From an uncultured archaeon (GTDB taxonomy: Archaea; Thermoplasmatota; Thermoplasmata; Thermoplasmatales; Thermoplasmataceae), in contig CP009479.1 of NCBI GenBank assembly GCA_000965745.1, positions 124,001-188,000 on the forward strand: a stretch of 64,000 bases of DNA. The letters run 5' to 3'. Position numbers and translations under genes: made by a program. Each line of letters opens with the position of its first letter. The stretch's first letter is position 1. Below the pieces are notes generated by a model, which made no database searches, was not told where the DNA came from, and saw only the letters and a program-made list of their open reading frames with translations. Shown here piece by piece: positions 53,684 through 62,756 of the stretch.

Positions 53684-54567
53684 CTAACAACATCTCCTTC
53701 AATGCTTTCAAGAATGTCCAGGAGCCCTTCCATCTTGGAGTTAAGGGTCGGCAGGAATTCCAGCGAGTTCCGGTCAAGGTCTATCCTGTATGTTGACCGC
53801 TCATTTCCCCTGTGGAATGCGTAAAACGAAGTGACGCTCCCGGAGCTTCTTATCTCCCCAACGTTGAAATTCCTCCTTATTCTTGAGAAAAATTCCTCTT
53901 TCTGCAGTTCACTTGCAAGCCTGACCGAAAGCTTCTCGACGGGGACAAATTCCTGGTGGTCCAGTTTCATCTTGAGCCTGAGGTGGCTCAGTTTCTCCAG
54001 CATGTCCATATCAGCCTCTATCACGGCAGTTGAGGTCCTGTAAATAAGTTCCATCGCGTCCCAGTACCCACCGTGTATGAAATAATTGAAATCCTTCCTG
54101 ACAGTGACCTTCGAGCTGTCCTTGCTGAACGTCAACAGGAATGGTTTCATCCCCTTCTCCTCGTTCTCCTTCATCAGGTTTATAATGTCTTCTGAATGCC
54201 CTGCACTCCCCGGGGACTTGACATCAAGCCTACCGTTTCCTGATGAGCTGAACCCGTAGAGATCGTATCCCATTAATTTCGCAATATCCATCAGCCTGGA
54301 AAATGAGCTCCCCCGGATCTTCAGGAAGTCAAAATCGTCATAAAAATCCTCCCTGAATGTGGCATACTCGCCATGGGTGAGGGAGGACTGAATAAATCTG
54401 TAATTCTTAATGACAGGTATCGACCTGAGATCGAGATACTGCTGCCTGTGGATCTTGCTTATGAAAAACTCGCCAGGCGTACGGACAAGCGTGTATCTAA
54501 CTGTTCTCCCGCGCGAGAGTTTCGGGAGTGATTGCAGTGCAAGTTCCCTGAATTCTTCAAGCTCCAC
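53680..54567 (-). CDS. Unknown protein, first gene of the two-gene unit
   Basis: 295 residues from a GTG at 54567. Motifs: HRQQYLDLRSIPVIKNYRFI, YATFREDFYDDFDFLKIRG, GGYWDAMELIYRTSTAVIEA. Two parts (about 1-150 and 150-295) of alpha/beta and helical type; no family recognised. The partner gene starts in the ATGA overlap at 53680-53683, so the pair probably forms a complex. AT-rich GATATATATG at 54571-54580 is unusually close to the start. Confidence 0.7.
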   Translation of the reverse strand: MELEEFRELALQSLPKLSRGRTVRYTLVRTPGEFFISKIHRQQYLDLRSIPVIKNYRFIQSSLTHGEYATFREDFYDDFDFLKIRGSSFSRLMDIAKLMGYDLYGFSSSGNGRLDVKSPGSAGHSEDIINLMKENEEKGMKPFLLTFSKDSSKVTVRKDFNYFIHGGYWDAMELIYRTSTAVIEADMDMLEKLSHLRLKMKLDHQEFVPVEKLSVRLASELQKEEFFSRIRRNFNVGEIRSSGSVTSFYAFHRGNERSTYRIDLDRNSLEFLPTLNSKMEGLLDILESIEGDVVR

Positions 54568-54636
54568 GCCGATATATATGAAATCAAAGTAAAAAGTTTG
54601 GCTCTCATCAGAGATCTGTTCAGGAAGAGAACTGGT

Positions 54637-55041
54637 TCAATGCCATTTCTTCCCGCCGGACGCTATTATGTCCTGTTTCCATATCGGAACTTCAGTCTTT
54701 ATGGTGTCAATCACGTGCCTGCACGCCTTGAATGCATCTCCCCTGTGCTCCGAAGAGACGCATATGACAACCGAATCCTCTGTGAGGGAAAGGTCTCCAA
54801 TCCTGTGGACCACATTTACATCATTCACGCCGAATCTGTCTACAGTGTCCTTAATGATCTGGTTCATTTTCTTCAGGGCCATATCCTCGTACGCTTCATA
54901 ATGCAGCGATACAACTTCTGTATCGCCCGAGAATCTCCTCACGGTTCCCTGGAATGTTACAAGTGCCCCGGAGTCCGCATTCCTGGTCGATTCTATCAGA
55001 TCAGAAAGATCGATCCTTTCCTTCTGTATTCTTGCAAACAT
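54637..55041 (-). CDS. moaE: Molybdopterin synthase catalytic subunit
   Basis: 134 residues. Forms molybdopterin from cPMP with sulfur from MoaD. Family motifs: ALVTFQGTVRRFSGD, HYEAYEDMAL, VHRIGDLSLTEDSV, SSEHRGDAFKACRHVID and the catalytic Lys in EVPIWKQD. Divergent from the moaC-moaB unit, so the promoter region 55042-55196 serves both. Confidence 0.95.
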   Translation of the reverse strand: MFARIQKERIDLSDLIESTRNADSGALVTFQGTVRRFSGDTEVVSLHYEAYEDMALKKMNQIIKDTVDRFGVNDVNVVHRIGDLSLTEDSVVICVSSEHRGDAFKACRHVIDTIKTEVPIWKQDIIASGGKKWH

Positions 55042-55196
55042 GAATAATGGCCTCCATTAAGTGGCTGATGCAAGGCAACTCAACCCCTGTTGTGCTGCTG
55101 CACCGGTTTGTGCCTGCTTTATGGTATTGCAACAGGAATATAACACTATTTGTGAGAGCCAAGAAACAGTTTTAACCGGATTGATCATCTGCATTC

Positions 55197-55628
55197 ATGA
55201 TCGACATTTCGGAGAAGAAGGTCCAGGCGAGAACTGCTGTTGCTGAAGGAACTATCAGGCTCAAGAAAGAGACTGTTGATGCCATCAGGGCCAGCACGGT
55301 CAAGAAGGGCGACGTTCTTGAGATCGCCAGGACAGCTGCCATTATGGCATCAAAGTCAACTCCGCAGATAATTCCTTACTGCCACATAATACCCCTTGAG
55401 AAGACCTCAGTGGACTTCGACGTTGCAGATTCCAGCGTAAAGGTGAGATGTGAAGTCGGCTCCTCGTACAAGACGGGCGTTGAGATGGAGGCCCTGACCT
55501 GTGCTTCTGTGGCCCTGCTGACAGTGTGGGACATGGTCAAGTACATAGAGAAGGACGAGACCGGGAACTACCCCCTTACCTCTATCGAGAATGTCCATGT
55601 TGTCTCAAAGGTGAAAAAGGATGCATGA
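55197..55628 (+). CDS. moaC: Cyclic pyranopterin monophosphate synthase
   Basis: 143 residues. Completes cPMP formation from the MoaA product. Motifs: MIDISEKKVQARTAVAEG, KSTPQIIPYCHIIPLEKTSV, KTGVEMEALTCASVALLTVWD. TATA-like GTTTTAACC is about 25 bases upstream, so the mRNA is probably leaderless. It overlaps moaB by 8 bases. Confidence 0.97.
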   Translation: MIDISEKKVQARTAVAEGTIRLKKETVDAIRASTVKKGDVLEIARTAAIMASKSTPQIIPYCHIIPLEKTSVDFDVADSSVKVRCEVGSSYKTGVEMEALTCASVALLTVWDMVKYIEKDETGNYPLTSIENVHVVSKVKKDA

Positions 55629-56109
55629 GCATAGAATCCCGGGTTTGAAGCCGAGGTTCGCAGTCCTTGTCACAAGCACCACAAGAAGCAGGGAGACGGA
55701 TACCTCAGGGCAGCCACTGATGGAGTTCCTCAAGGGGAAAGGGTACAAAGTCTCTGCCTATGATGTGATAACCGATGACCCTGATGCAATAAAGGCGAAA
55801 GCGCGGGAACTGCTCGAAAAAAGCGATGCACTGGTGATATCAGGAGGAACCGGCATATCGGCCAGTGATTTCACTGTACAGGCCATAAGGGGCATTTCAT
55901 CCAGGGAAATTGATGGTTTTTCCAACATCTTCTCCATGCTGTCCTTCGAGGAAATAGGGACATCGGCAATCATGTCGTCCGCAAGCGCGTTTGTTGTCAG
56001 CAACAAGCCGGTATTCTGCCTGCCCGGATCACCATCCGGAGCAAGGATGGGTGTGGAGAGGATTATCCTGCCCGAAATAGACCATATAATTCACGAACTC
56101 AGCAAGTGA
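55621..56109 (+). CDS. moaB: Molybdenum cofactor biosynthesis protein MoaB/Mog
   Basis: 162 residues; adenylylates molybdopterin before metal insertion. Motifs: FAVLVTSTTRSRETDTSGQ, ITDDPDAIKAKARELLEK, VISGGTGISASDFTVQAI and FCLPGSPSGARMGVER. Coupled to moaC by an 8-base overlap. No moeA is visible in the window, so metal insertion must be done by a gene elsewhere. Confidence 0.94.
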   Translation: MHEHRIPGLKPRFAVLVTSTTRSRETDTSGQPLMEFLKGKGYKVSAYDVITDDPDAIKAKARELLEKSDALVISGGTGISASDFTVQAIRGISSREIDGFSNIFSMLSFEEIGTSAIMSSASAFVVSNKPVFCLPGSPSGARMGVERIILPEIDHIIHELSK

Positions 56110-56118
56110 GACGCCGCA

Positions 56119-57363
56119 TCAGCCCTTTATATGCTCTGAAAGGTAGTTCGCAATATCCGTCACGTCCCTGTCCCTGTTGAGATTTGCATAGCAGATCGGG
56201 CAGGCTGTGACCACCCTCCTGCCACGTCCTGCCTCCAGCTGTTCCCTTCTTCGCTCCGACACGCTGTGAGCAAGTTCAGGGTACAGGAGTTCTGAAGGGC
56301 CTCCGCAGCAGAAGTTGTTTTTTCCACTCCTCCTTGGCTTGTGGACATTTCCCGCCAGTGACAGTGTTTTTTCCGGCTCCCTATAAACCGGCTCACGTAG
56401 TGTGAAGTAGCATGGCTCGTGATATTCAATGTCCTCTTCGCCCGGTTCAAACATCTTATTGTCAAGCAGGTCAAGGTAGTAGACGATCTCAAAGTCGAAA
56501 TTCTTGACCACGCCAGGGTAGTTGTTCTTCAGGACATTGTGAGTGTGGGGGTCGATGGTGATTATCCTCCTCACACCCTCGGACCTGAACAGGTCCGCCA
56601 CTGTGTTGGCATACTCCTTGAACTCCTCCATGTAGCCGAGGTCATAAAGAAATGTTCCCGGATAAGGCTCTTTTTCACCCAGATAGTTGAAATCGGCCCC
56701 GGATTTTCTCAGAAGCGCATAGATGTTCCTGAGGGAGTTCTCCATCTCTTCCCTTGTGGTGCGGTCCTGGAACATTCCGGAAAGCTTGATGAACTGCGGG
56801 TGGGACTTGAAGTACCCGGCGATCCTTTCAGCGGCCCGGTTTCCCAGTTTAGCCTTCATGGCGCCCATGGACTTGCTGAAAGGCATAAGCTGGTACATGT
56901 TGCCGGTGTAGAGGAGAGTTTTCGAAGAGCCGTCAAACTCAAGGCCTTCCGACCAGGACGCAGCCTTTTTCCTCAGTCCCAGCGGGTTACCGTACTTCAT
57001 AGTAGAGTTGACAATCATGGTGGCAACGTTCTTCTTCTGTGATTCAAGGGGTGATCCGGTTGCCGTGATGATCTCCTTTGCGATATCGCTCACTTCACCT
57101 GCATTTACACCCGCAGGGCAAACATGAACGCATGCGAAGCAGTCAAGGCATGAGTAGAACGAGTCGGCAACGTTAACCTCCGTAGCACCCTTCTCCTTCA
57201 GGTCCTTGTAAAGCGCCCTGCCCAATAGCACCCTCCCTCTGGCGCCCCTGCTAAGGTCATAGTCCGATGCAGGGAGCGTCGGGCAGACACTTTCACAGAA
57301 ACCGCAGCTGATGCAGTCTTTAGTCGCATTGTCAAGAGATTCCAGAAGTCTAGCATCAATCAT
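56119..57363 (-). CDS. Iron-sulfur subunit of a GlcF/lactate-dehydrogenase-type oxidase
   Basis: 414 residues. Two ferredoxin motifs (CISCGFCESVCP and CLDCFACVHVCP) near the N-terminus carry two [4Fe-4S] clusters. The C-terminal CCG-type cysteine domain has YHEPCYFTL, NNFCCGGPSELL and CPICYANL, as in GlcF and heterodisulfide reductase HdrB; the first CCG repeat is degenerate. It passes electrons from the flavin subunit encoded 42 bases upstream to the membrane quinone pool. Substrate is probably glycolate or D-lactate, not certain. Confidence 0.88.
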   Translation of the reverse strand: MIDARLLESLDNATKDCISCGFCESVCPTLPASDYDLSRGARGRVLLGRALYKDLKEKGATEVNVADSFYSCLDCFACVHVCPAGVNAGEVSDIAKEIITATGSPLESQKKNVATMIVNSTMKYGNPLGLRKKAASWSEGLEFDGSSKTLLYTGNMYQLMPFSKSMGAMKAKLGNRAAERIAGYFKSHPQFIKLSGMFQDRTTREEMENSLRNIYALLRKSGADFNYLGEKEPYPGTFLYDLGYMEEFKEYANTVADLFRSEGVRRIITIDPHTHNVLKNNYPGVVKNFDFEIVYYLDLLDNKMFEPGEEDIEYHEPCYFTLREPVYREPEKTLSLAGNVHKPRRSGKNNFCCGGPSELLYPELAHSVSERRREQLEAGRGRRVVTACPICYANLNRDRDVTDIANYLSEHIKG

Positions 57364-57405
57364 GATTCACCCACTCCATTGCATGAGGCATGTATGCAAG
57401 CATTC

Positions 57406-58800
57406 TCATCTCCTCAACAGCTTTCCCCTGTTCAGTATGTCCCCGGGATCGAACACCCTCTTTATCTTCTTCATCAACTCGAGTGTCCCCAGTGAGTGCT
57501 TGCCCTCAAACTCATCTATCAGAAGGTCCATCTTTTCCATTCCTATCCCATGCTCGGCCGATACACTCCCCTGATGCCTGATTGCAATGGCACCGAATTC
57601 TCGCTGGAACTTCTCCACCCGCTCCATCTCGTCTTCGTCTTCAAGATCGGCATATATGTTCGCGTGTATGTTCCCGTCCCCCACGTGCCCAACCAGGCCG
57701 GAGTGTATGCCAAGCTCCTTCATCTTCTCGATGGATTCCTTGAGCGTGTCCGCAAGTTTGCTCGCCGGGACCACAATATCGCCAATTACAACCCTCTGAG
57801 TTGAACGCTCCCTTTCTGTCAGAAGTGAGGCGTATGCCCCCTTCCTCGCCTCATACATGACTTCCATCTCACCACTGTCGGTGGTTGTTGTCACCTCAAT
57901 TGGGCCGAATTTTTTCAGCACGTCAGCGGCTCCCGACAATTCACGCTCAACAGACTCCCTGGTTGAAGCCACATCAATAATAAGCATGTATTCTGCATCC
58001 TGGGGGAACTTCAGCCCCTTGTTCCTGGTGATTGAATTCATTGTCAGCCTGTCAAGGAATTCCGCGATCATTGGCGTTATCCCGAGCCGCTTGAGCTCCG
58101 ATACCGCCTCTCCGACAGACTCTATTGATTTGTAGTATGCCACGGCCCGCCCTTTTGTCTCAGGCAGAGGCCAGATTTTCAGGATTGCCTTTGTTATTAT
58201 TCCCAGGGTACCCTCGGCGCCCACCATCAATGAGGTGAGGTCGTAGCCAGATGTCCTCTTCAGGGTTTTTCCGCCGAACTGCAGTACCTGGCCGTCAGGC
58301 ATGACCACCTCCATTCCAAGTACCCAATTCTTTGTAGTTCCGTACATTGCCGCCCTGAGCCCTCCCGCATTGGTGGACAGGCTTCCGCCTACAGTTGCAG
58401 CCCTTGAACTGGCTGGATCAGGGGGGTAGAAATGCCCGAACTGCTCAAGGTGGTAGTTAAGCTCGTCGAGCCTCACCCCGGGCTCCGCCACCACGTACTT
58501 GTCTTCGACACTAGTCTCAAGAACATGGTCGAACCTGTTCATGCTGATTACTATCCCATTCCCCTTCAGCACCGAGGCTCCGGTGAGGGATGTCCCGCCC
58601 CCTCTTACAACAACGGGCGTTTCAGTCCGGCTGCATACTGCCATGATTTTTGAAACCTCTTCGGCAGTTCCCGGAACTACCACTGCTATTGGCTCATCGC
58701 CTGTGAAATATGATGCGTCTGACAGGAACGGAATTATCTCCTCCTTTGCTGAAAAAACGTGGTTACCTGCAATGCTCCTCAATTCATCTTTTAAGTCCAT
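57406..58800 (-). CDS. FAD-linked 2-hydroxyacid oxidase (GlcD/D-lactate dehydrogenase family)
   Basis: 464 residues. FAD-binding PCMH domain: VVRGGGTSLTGASVLKGNG, VVAEPGVRLDELNYHLEQF, AATVGGSLSTNAGGLRAA, LMVGAEGTLGIITKAILKIW. C-terminal GHVGDGNIHANIYADL and SAEHGIGMEKMDLL complete the family. It works with the Fe-S protein next to it. Upstream of the ATG the same frame stays open for about 35 codons and reads plausibly (EFLYTLATDSFEEVKSL), but there is no start codon in it. Confidence 0.92.
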   Translation of the reverse strand: MDLKDELRSIAGNHVFSAKEEIIPFLSDASYFTGDEPIAVVVPGTAEEVSKIMAVCSRTETPVVVRGGGTSLTGASVLKGNGIVISMNRFDHVLETSVEDKYVVAEPGVRLDELNYHLEQFGHFYPPDPASSRAATVGGSLSTNAGGLRAAMYGTTKNWVLGMEVVMPDGQVLQFGGKTLKRTSGYDLTSLMVGAEGTLGIITKAILKIWPLPETKGRAVAYYKSIESVGEAVSELKRLGITPMIAEFLDRLTMNSITRNKGLKFPQDAEYMLIIDVASTRESVERELSGAADVLKKFGPIEVTTTTDSGEMEVMYEARKGAYASLLTERERSTQRVVIGDIVVPASKLADTLKESIEKMKELGIHSGLVGHVGDGNIHANIYADLEDEDEMERVEKFQREFGAIAIRHQGSVSAEHGIGMEKMDLLIDEFEGKHSLGTLELMKKIKRVFDPGDILNRGKLLRR

Positions 58801-58971
58801 CAGGGATTTTACCTCCTCAAAGCTATCAGTCGCCAGCGTGTACAGGAACTCATGATCCTGCTTTCCAGTGCATTGGGCGACGTTTCTAGACGGATAGTAC
58901 TAAACTGTGTTTCCTGATATTAATCTTGACGGTGCCGTTACCAAAATAACTATTTGCACCATAGGGGTAAC

Positions 58972-59616
58972 ATGAGTGATCGTAATATGGCTGCCTCCGG
59001 TATTCAGATAAGAAACAGTGACAAGAGGATGGAGAAGGTTGGAAAAGCATATGAGGAGTTGATCAGCAATCATGAGGATTTCTTTCCCCATAAGTCAACG
59101 TTCATAGACTGTGGAGCTGGCAGTGGCCTTTTCTCGCTTCTGTGCATTTCCGTGCTCAAGGCGGAGAGAGTCTATGCGTATGAAGGGTACTACAGGAATT
59201 TCAGCCTGCTTCTGGACAACATAACCGAAAACTCGGCATTCAATGTAACGGCAGATGATCACCACATAATGGGGGATACTGGAAGGGAATGGCTGAATGT
59301 TGAATCTGGAGTGGTCAACAGTCTTGGAATAGGTGAAAAGATCCTGGTTGAAACCAGGAAACTTGACGATCTGACCCTGCCCGGCGCAGGCTTCATAAAT
59401 ATAGCAGTCCCCGGAGCTGCAAAGGGCATAATCATGGGAGGCCGCCGGAGAATCGGGAAGGAACAGCCTTCAATGATGGTCGAAATAATGTCTGGAAAAG
59501 AAGAGAGGGAGGTAAGGAAGATTGTGGAGGAGCTTGGGCTCGCCCATGAATTCACCGAGACGATTCAGAGGCTGGAGGGGGCCGAAAGCAGGATACTTTT
59601 CTTTTCTGGCAAATAA
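58972..59616 (+). CDS. SAM-dependent methyltransferase, FkbM-like
   Basis: 214 residues. N-terminal helical lead, then motif I FIDCGAGSGLFSLL, motif II VYAYEGYYRNFSLLLDNI, and a later region of alternating strands (MMVEIMSGKEEREV, ESRILFFS). The substrate is unknown; Rossmann-type FkbM relatives act on sugars or lipids. The ATG at 58972 is chosen because an AT-rich box (about 58939-58948) is 27 bases upstream; a TTG at 58954 is in frame. Monocistronic, divergent from the glcD-like gene. Confidence 0.82.
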   Translation: MSDRNMAASGIQIRNSDKRMEKVGKAYEELISNHEDFFPHKSTFIDCGAGSGLFSLLCISVLKAERVYAYEGYYRNFSLLLDNITENSAFNVTADDHHIMGDTGREWLNVESGVVNSLGIGEKILVETRKLDDLTLPGAGFINIAVPGAAKGIIMGGRRRIGKEQPSMMVEIMSGKEEREVRKIVEELGLAHEFTETIQRLEGAESRILFFSGK

Positions 59617-59680
59617 CAGATTTTCATCCTCAGATCGTTGACATTAATCTACTAGATTATAATTGGGTATAAGCATGATA

Positions 59681-60115
59681 ATGGACGAAGAGATGCTCTT
59701 TGATTTCATGTCCCAGTACAAGGTGATCGGGGAGATCGCCTTCGGCGGGACAGGCACACGGGAGGAGGACATACTTGTAGGGTATATCTACGGAGTTCTG
59801 TCGTCGAATCCCGGCAGTACACTTGAAAAAGCGGAAGTAGACTACGAAATGTTTTCCTTCGGCGGATACAAATATATCGTGTGGATGGACGAGATAGACC
59901 ACGAGGATGAAGATGATGAGGCTGAGGAGCCTTTAGAGCCTGTTGAAGAGAATCCATTGGTGAGAATTGAACAGGTCAGAGGTTCTATTGACGATTTTAC
60001 TGACGAAGACCTTGAGGACTTCATGGAAAATGTTGATGATGATCTTTTCCCGGTTGCCGTGGAAGGGCCGCTCTCATCAGATGAAGTAAAGGAAAAATTT
60101 GGGGATGAGTTCTAG
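59681..60115 (+). CDS. Acidic protein of unknown function
   Basis: 144 residues from the ATG at 59681 (alternatives at 59675 and TTG 59663). N-terminal alpha/beta part (EEMLFDFMSQYKVIGEIAFG, GGYKYIVWMDEID), then a strongly acidic linker (HEDEDDEAEEPLEPVEENPL) and an acidic helical end (DFTDEDLEDFMENVDDD). GATTATAAT (59655-59663) suits the chosen start. May bind cationic partners or metal; no family recognised. Confidence 0.68.
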   Translation: MDEEMLFDFMSQYKVIGEIAFGGTGTREEDILVGYIYGVLSSNPGSTLEKAEVDYEMFSFGGYKYIVWMDEIDHEDEDDEAEEPLEPVEENPLVRIEQVRGSIDDFTDEDLEDFMENVDDDLFPVAVEGPLSSDEVKEKFGDEF

Positions 60116-60119
60116 AAAA

Positions 60120-60458
60120 TTATGATTTCCTGAATTCAGCTATTGCGTTTTCAAGGATGATCATGTGCATTGCCGCCGGGCCTCCGCCAAGTGCGGTAGC
60201 AACATAGCCGGATTCACGCAGTTCCTTTTCGGTTGCCTCAGCCTCGAGCGCCTGCCTTACATGATAAACAATGCACCACTCGCACTGCTGGACTATCGAT
60301 ACTGCAACCGCCATAAGTTCCTTGTTTTTCTGGGATATGGCGTCCCCCTTGAACATCTCCTGGTTGAAGGCCATGAATTTCTCGTTGTAGGAGGGCATGT
60401 GGGTTCCCATGTCCTGGAACTGTTTCCCGATCTCCTGCATTCTTTGAGTCGCTGTCAC
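60120..60458 (-). CDS. AhpD/carboxymuconolactone-decarboxylase-like thiol protein
   Basis: 112 residues, all-helical AhpD fold. The CxxC redox pair sits in QQCEWCIVYHVRQAL with the trailing His, matching the AhpD catalytic motif. It starts 11 bases after the peroxiredoxin stop, so it is the natural candidate for the thiol reductant of that one-cysteine enzyme. No lipoate or thioredoxin partner is next to it. Confidence 0.87.
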   Translation of the reverse strand: MTATQRMQEIGKQFQDMGTHMPSYNEKFMAFNQEMFKGDAISQKNKELMAVAVSIVQQCEWCIVYHVRQALEAEATEKELRESGYVATALGGGPAAMHMIILENAIAEFRKS

Positions 60459-60469
60459 TATTATTCCTC

Positions 60470-61081
60470 CTAAGCCTTAGCCCTCTTGAGGTACCATCTC
60501 TCGGCACCCTCTTCCTTCTCCCTGACCAGTGCTGCCTCGAAGGTGTTAGGCGCACCGACGATTCCCTTGTCTCCGGGTTCCCAGTTCACGGGAGTTGCGA
60601 GCTTGCTGTCCCAGTTGAACTGGAACGCCTTGATCACCCTTATGATCTCGTTGATGTTCCTCCCGATCTCAGCGGGATAGTAGATCATCCATCTCACTGT
60701 CTGGTTCGGGTCTATTATGAAGACGCCCCTGACTGTGACACCGCTCTTTGGATCGTACAGGTTGTACGCGTCCGCCACTTCCTTCTCTATGTCTGCTATT
60801 ACCGGGAAGGGTATCTCTACACCGTACTTCTCCTTGATGTCCTTGAGCCAGGCGATGTGCGAGTATATGCTGTCAACACTCAGTCCGATGAGTTCTACTC
60901 CGAGCTTCCTGAATTCATCGTACCTCTCAGCAAATCCCATGAATTCTGTCGTGCACACGGGCGTGAAGTCCGCCGGGTGTGAGAAGAGAAGTACCCACTT
61001 TCCCTTGAGGTCCGAGAACGTCATTGGCCCTTTGGTCGTATTTACGGTAAAATCCGGTGCTTTCATTCCTAGATAGACTGC
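60470..61081 (-). CDS. Peroxiredoxin, 1-Cys type (Prx6/AhpC-TSA family)
   Basis: 203 residues from the ATG at 61081 (longer frame to 61159 rejected because the family N-terminus MAVYLGMKAPDFTVNTTKG begins here and AGGAGA lies 8 bases upstream). Peroxidatic Cys in SHPADFTPVCTTEF; arginine in VRGVFIIDP. It is the only cysteine in the protein, so it must be reduced by another protein, plausibly the AhpD-like product that follows. Detoxifies hydrogen peroxide and organic peroxides. Confidence 0.95.
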   Translation of the reverse strand, partial: AVYLGMKAPDFTVNTTKGPMTFSDLKGKWVLLFSHPADFTPVCTTEFMGFAERYDEFRKLGVELIGLSVDSIYSHIAWLKDIKEKYGVEIPFPVIADIEKEVADAYNLYDPKSGVTVRGVFIIDPNQTVRWMIYYPAEIGRNINEIIRVIKAFQFNWDSKLATPVNWEPGDKGIVGAPNTFEAALVREKEEGAERWYLKRAKA

Positions 61082-61133
61082 CATTATTATCTCCTGCATA
61101 GAGGATACCGGCATTGGGTTAGACAGTTGGCAC

Positions 61134-61152
61134 GTGTGCATTATTTGCACAC
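61134..61152. promoter_or_regulatory. 19-bp palindromic operator at the peroxiredoxin promoter
   Basis: GTGTGCA-TTATT-TGCACAC is a perfect 7+5+7 inverted repeat. The peroxiredoxin TATA-like box (about 61157-61168 on the minus strand) predicts initiation near 61137, inside the palindrome, so a dimeric regulator bound here would block transcription. The winged-helix gene just upstream (61183) is the obvious candidate. Confidence 0.65.
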
Positions 61153-61182
61153 ATAGCAAATAATAAATGAGAGGAGATCAGG

Positions 61183-61410
61183 TCACTTCAATTTGACACA
61201 GTAGAACCTTTTTCTTGTGTCGGATAAGCAAATCCTTGTCTCTATGAAATCCATCTCTCCGAGAATTTTCAGTGCATACATAAGGGCCCTTCTTGAAAGA
61301 CCGGATTCGTTCTTCAGCCTGTTGAGGTCGCATATCTTCACTTCCTGAAGAATCCTCAAAACGAGCTTGGCTGAAGGGGGCATCTCCCTTATGGCCTCTA
61401 GCGATTCCAT
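61183..61410 (-). CDS. Small winged-helix regulator of the peroxide operon (candidate)
   Basis: 75 residues; a complete MarR/ArsR-type winged helix: AKLVLRILQEVKICDLNRLK, SGLSRRALMYALKILGEMDF and wing RICLSDTRKRFYCVKLK. Two or three cysteines (CDLN, ICLS, YCVK) could sense peroxide or metal. Its stop lies 31 bases upstream of the palindrome, so it runs into the peroxiredoxin gene and is likely cotranscribed with, or a repressor of, it. Target inferred from position. Confidence 0.75.
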   Translation of the reverse strand: MESLEAIREMPPSAKLVLRILQEVKICDLNRLKNESGLSRRALMYALKILGEMDFIETRICLSDTRKRFYCVKLK

Positions 61411-61530
61411 GGATCAAAAGTGTATAGATAAATTTAAATCATTCGTAAGGACGATAAATACAACATGAGATGAGATGAAACCGGAAACATCAAAATATCT
61501 GTGTTTCTGTCACGAGAGCTACGTCATAAA

Positions 61531-61540
61531 CCTTATTTAT
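61531..61540 (+). promoter_or_regulatory. TATA box of moaA-moaD
   Basis: CTTATTTATT centred 28 bases before the ATG at 61564; sets the moaA start and implies a leaderless mRNA. Confidence 0.55.
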
Positions 61541-61563
61541 TCTCTTTCATTTGTTATGACCAG

Positions 61564-62541
61564 ATGTCTTCGCTCCTTGATAATTATGGTAGGCCGGTAA
61601 AGAGCATGAGGGTTCAGGTGAATACCACGTGCAACTTCAAGTGCTTTTTCTGCCACATGGAGGGGACAGGCGTACATTCAGCATCCATGTCCCCAGAAGA
61701 GATAGAAAAAGTAGTCAAGGTGGCGTCAAAATGGGGCGTAAACAAAATAAAATTCACTGGCGGCGAGCCCACATTAAGAAGCGATATTGTTGAAATCGTT
61801 GAAAGAACCAGGAAGCACATTTCCGGAAACATTTCAATGACAACCAATGGGGTTATGCTGCCCAAGCTGGCAGAGAGGCTCAAGAAAGCAGGCCTTGATC
61901 GCGTTAACATATCAATGCACTCAATCGACAGGGAGGGATTTGAGTTCATAACAGGAACCGATTTTCTCGACAAGGTCATAGAAGGGATCAGGGCTGCAAA
62001 GAAAGCCGGCCTCTTTCCGATAAAGATCAATTTTGTTGTCCTGAAGGATGTAAACATTGACCAGATACCGAAGATGATAGAGCTAGCTGCAAAAGAGGAT
62101 GTGATCCTTCAGCTCATTGAGTTTGAGACAACACGGGAAGGGGAAGATTCCGATGAGTTCCTCAAGTACCACATGCCGCTGGAAGGCATAGAAAGAGAGG
62201 TGTCAAAGTCCTCTTTCAAGGTGGTGAAGAATGAGCTGCACAACAGGCCAAAATACTCAATGGAAACTGAAGACGGCATCGCCGAGGTGGAATTTGTAAA
62301 GCCCATGAGGAACGCAGATTTCTGCAGCCACTGCACAAGGATGAGGCTTACGTCCACGGGCCTGCTTAAGCCATGCCTCATGAGGGATGACAATTACACC
62401 AACATGATCGCCGGGATCAGGAACAGGAAAGATGATGGCTACCTTGATGATGTATTCATAAAAGCAGTCAAGAAGCGGGAACCATACTGGAAGCCGGAGG
62501 ATGAAATTGAAGGTAAAGATAAGATACTTCGCACTGTATAG
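61564..62541 (+). CDS. moaA: GTP 3',8-cyclase
   Basis: 325 residues, radical SAM. Converts GTP to 3',8-cyclo-H2GTP, the first step of molybdopterin synthesis. N-terminal cluster CNFKCFFC (CxxxCxxC) in [30 protein letters not shown], and the C-terminal substrate-side cluster with [19 protein letters not shown]. Starting at 61564 removes 21 poorly conserved residues; a TATA box 28 bases upstream agrees. It overlaps moaD by 41 bases. Confidence 0.96.
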   Translation: MSSLLDNYGRPVKSMRVQVNTTCNFKCFFCHMEGTGVHSASMSPEEIEKVVKVASKWGVNKIKFTGGEPTLRSDIVEIVERTRKHISGNISMTTNGVMLPKLAERLKKAGLDRVNISMHSIDREGFEFITGTDFLDKVIEGIRAAKKAGLFPIKINFVVLKDVNIDQIPKMIELAAKEDVILQLIEFETTREGEDSDEFLKYHMPLEGIEREVSKSSFKVVKNELHNRPKYSMETEDGIAEVEFVKPMRNADFCSHCTRMRLTSTGLLKPCLMRDDNYTNMIAGIRNRKDDGYLDDVFIKAVKKREPYWKPEDEIEGKDKILRTV

Positions 62542-62752
62542 AGACCTTTCAGGAAAGTCTGATGAGACAATGGACCTGAAAGACGGTTCAACCCTTGATT
62601 CACTCCTTGATGAGGTCAGGGAGTCTCACCCGATATTCAGAAAGCAGTCCGGGGAGTTCCTTCTGGCAGTCAATGAAGAGTATGCGGCGCCTGAGACTGT
62701 CCTGAAAGACGGTGATGAAGTTGCTATTTTCCCGAACGTAAGCGGGGGATAG
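62501..62752 (+). CDS. moaD: Molybdopterin synthase sulfur carrier subunit
   Basis: 83 residues, ubiquitin-like, ending with the thiocarboxylated Gly-Gly (NVSGG). Contains [20 protein letters not shown] and [20 protein letters not shown]. Gives sulfur to cPMP with MoaE. Starts within moaA, so synthesis is coupled. Confidence 0.95.
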   Translation: MKLKVKIRYFALYRDLSGKSDETMDLKDGSTLDSLLDEVRESHPIFRKQSGEFLLAVNEEYAAPETVLKDGDEVAIFPNVSGG

Positions 62753-62756
62753 GCGG

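Noticed and set aside
58801-58915. Upstream extension of the GlcD-type gene
   Set aside because: The frame is open and looks protein-like, but contains no ATG, GTG or TTG; the family N-terminus fits the ATG at 58800.
61178-61417. 79-codon minus-strand frame overlapping the small winged-helix gene
   Set aside because: The other frame (61183-61410) gives a complete winged helix; this one has no recognisable fold.
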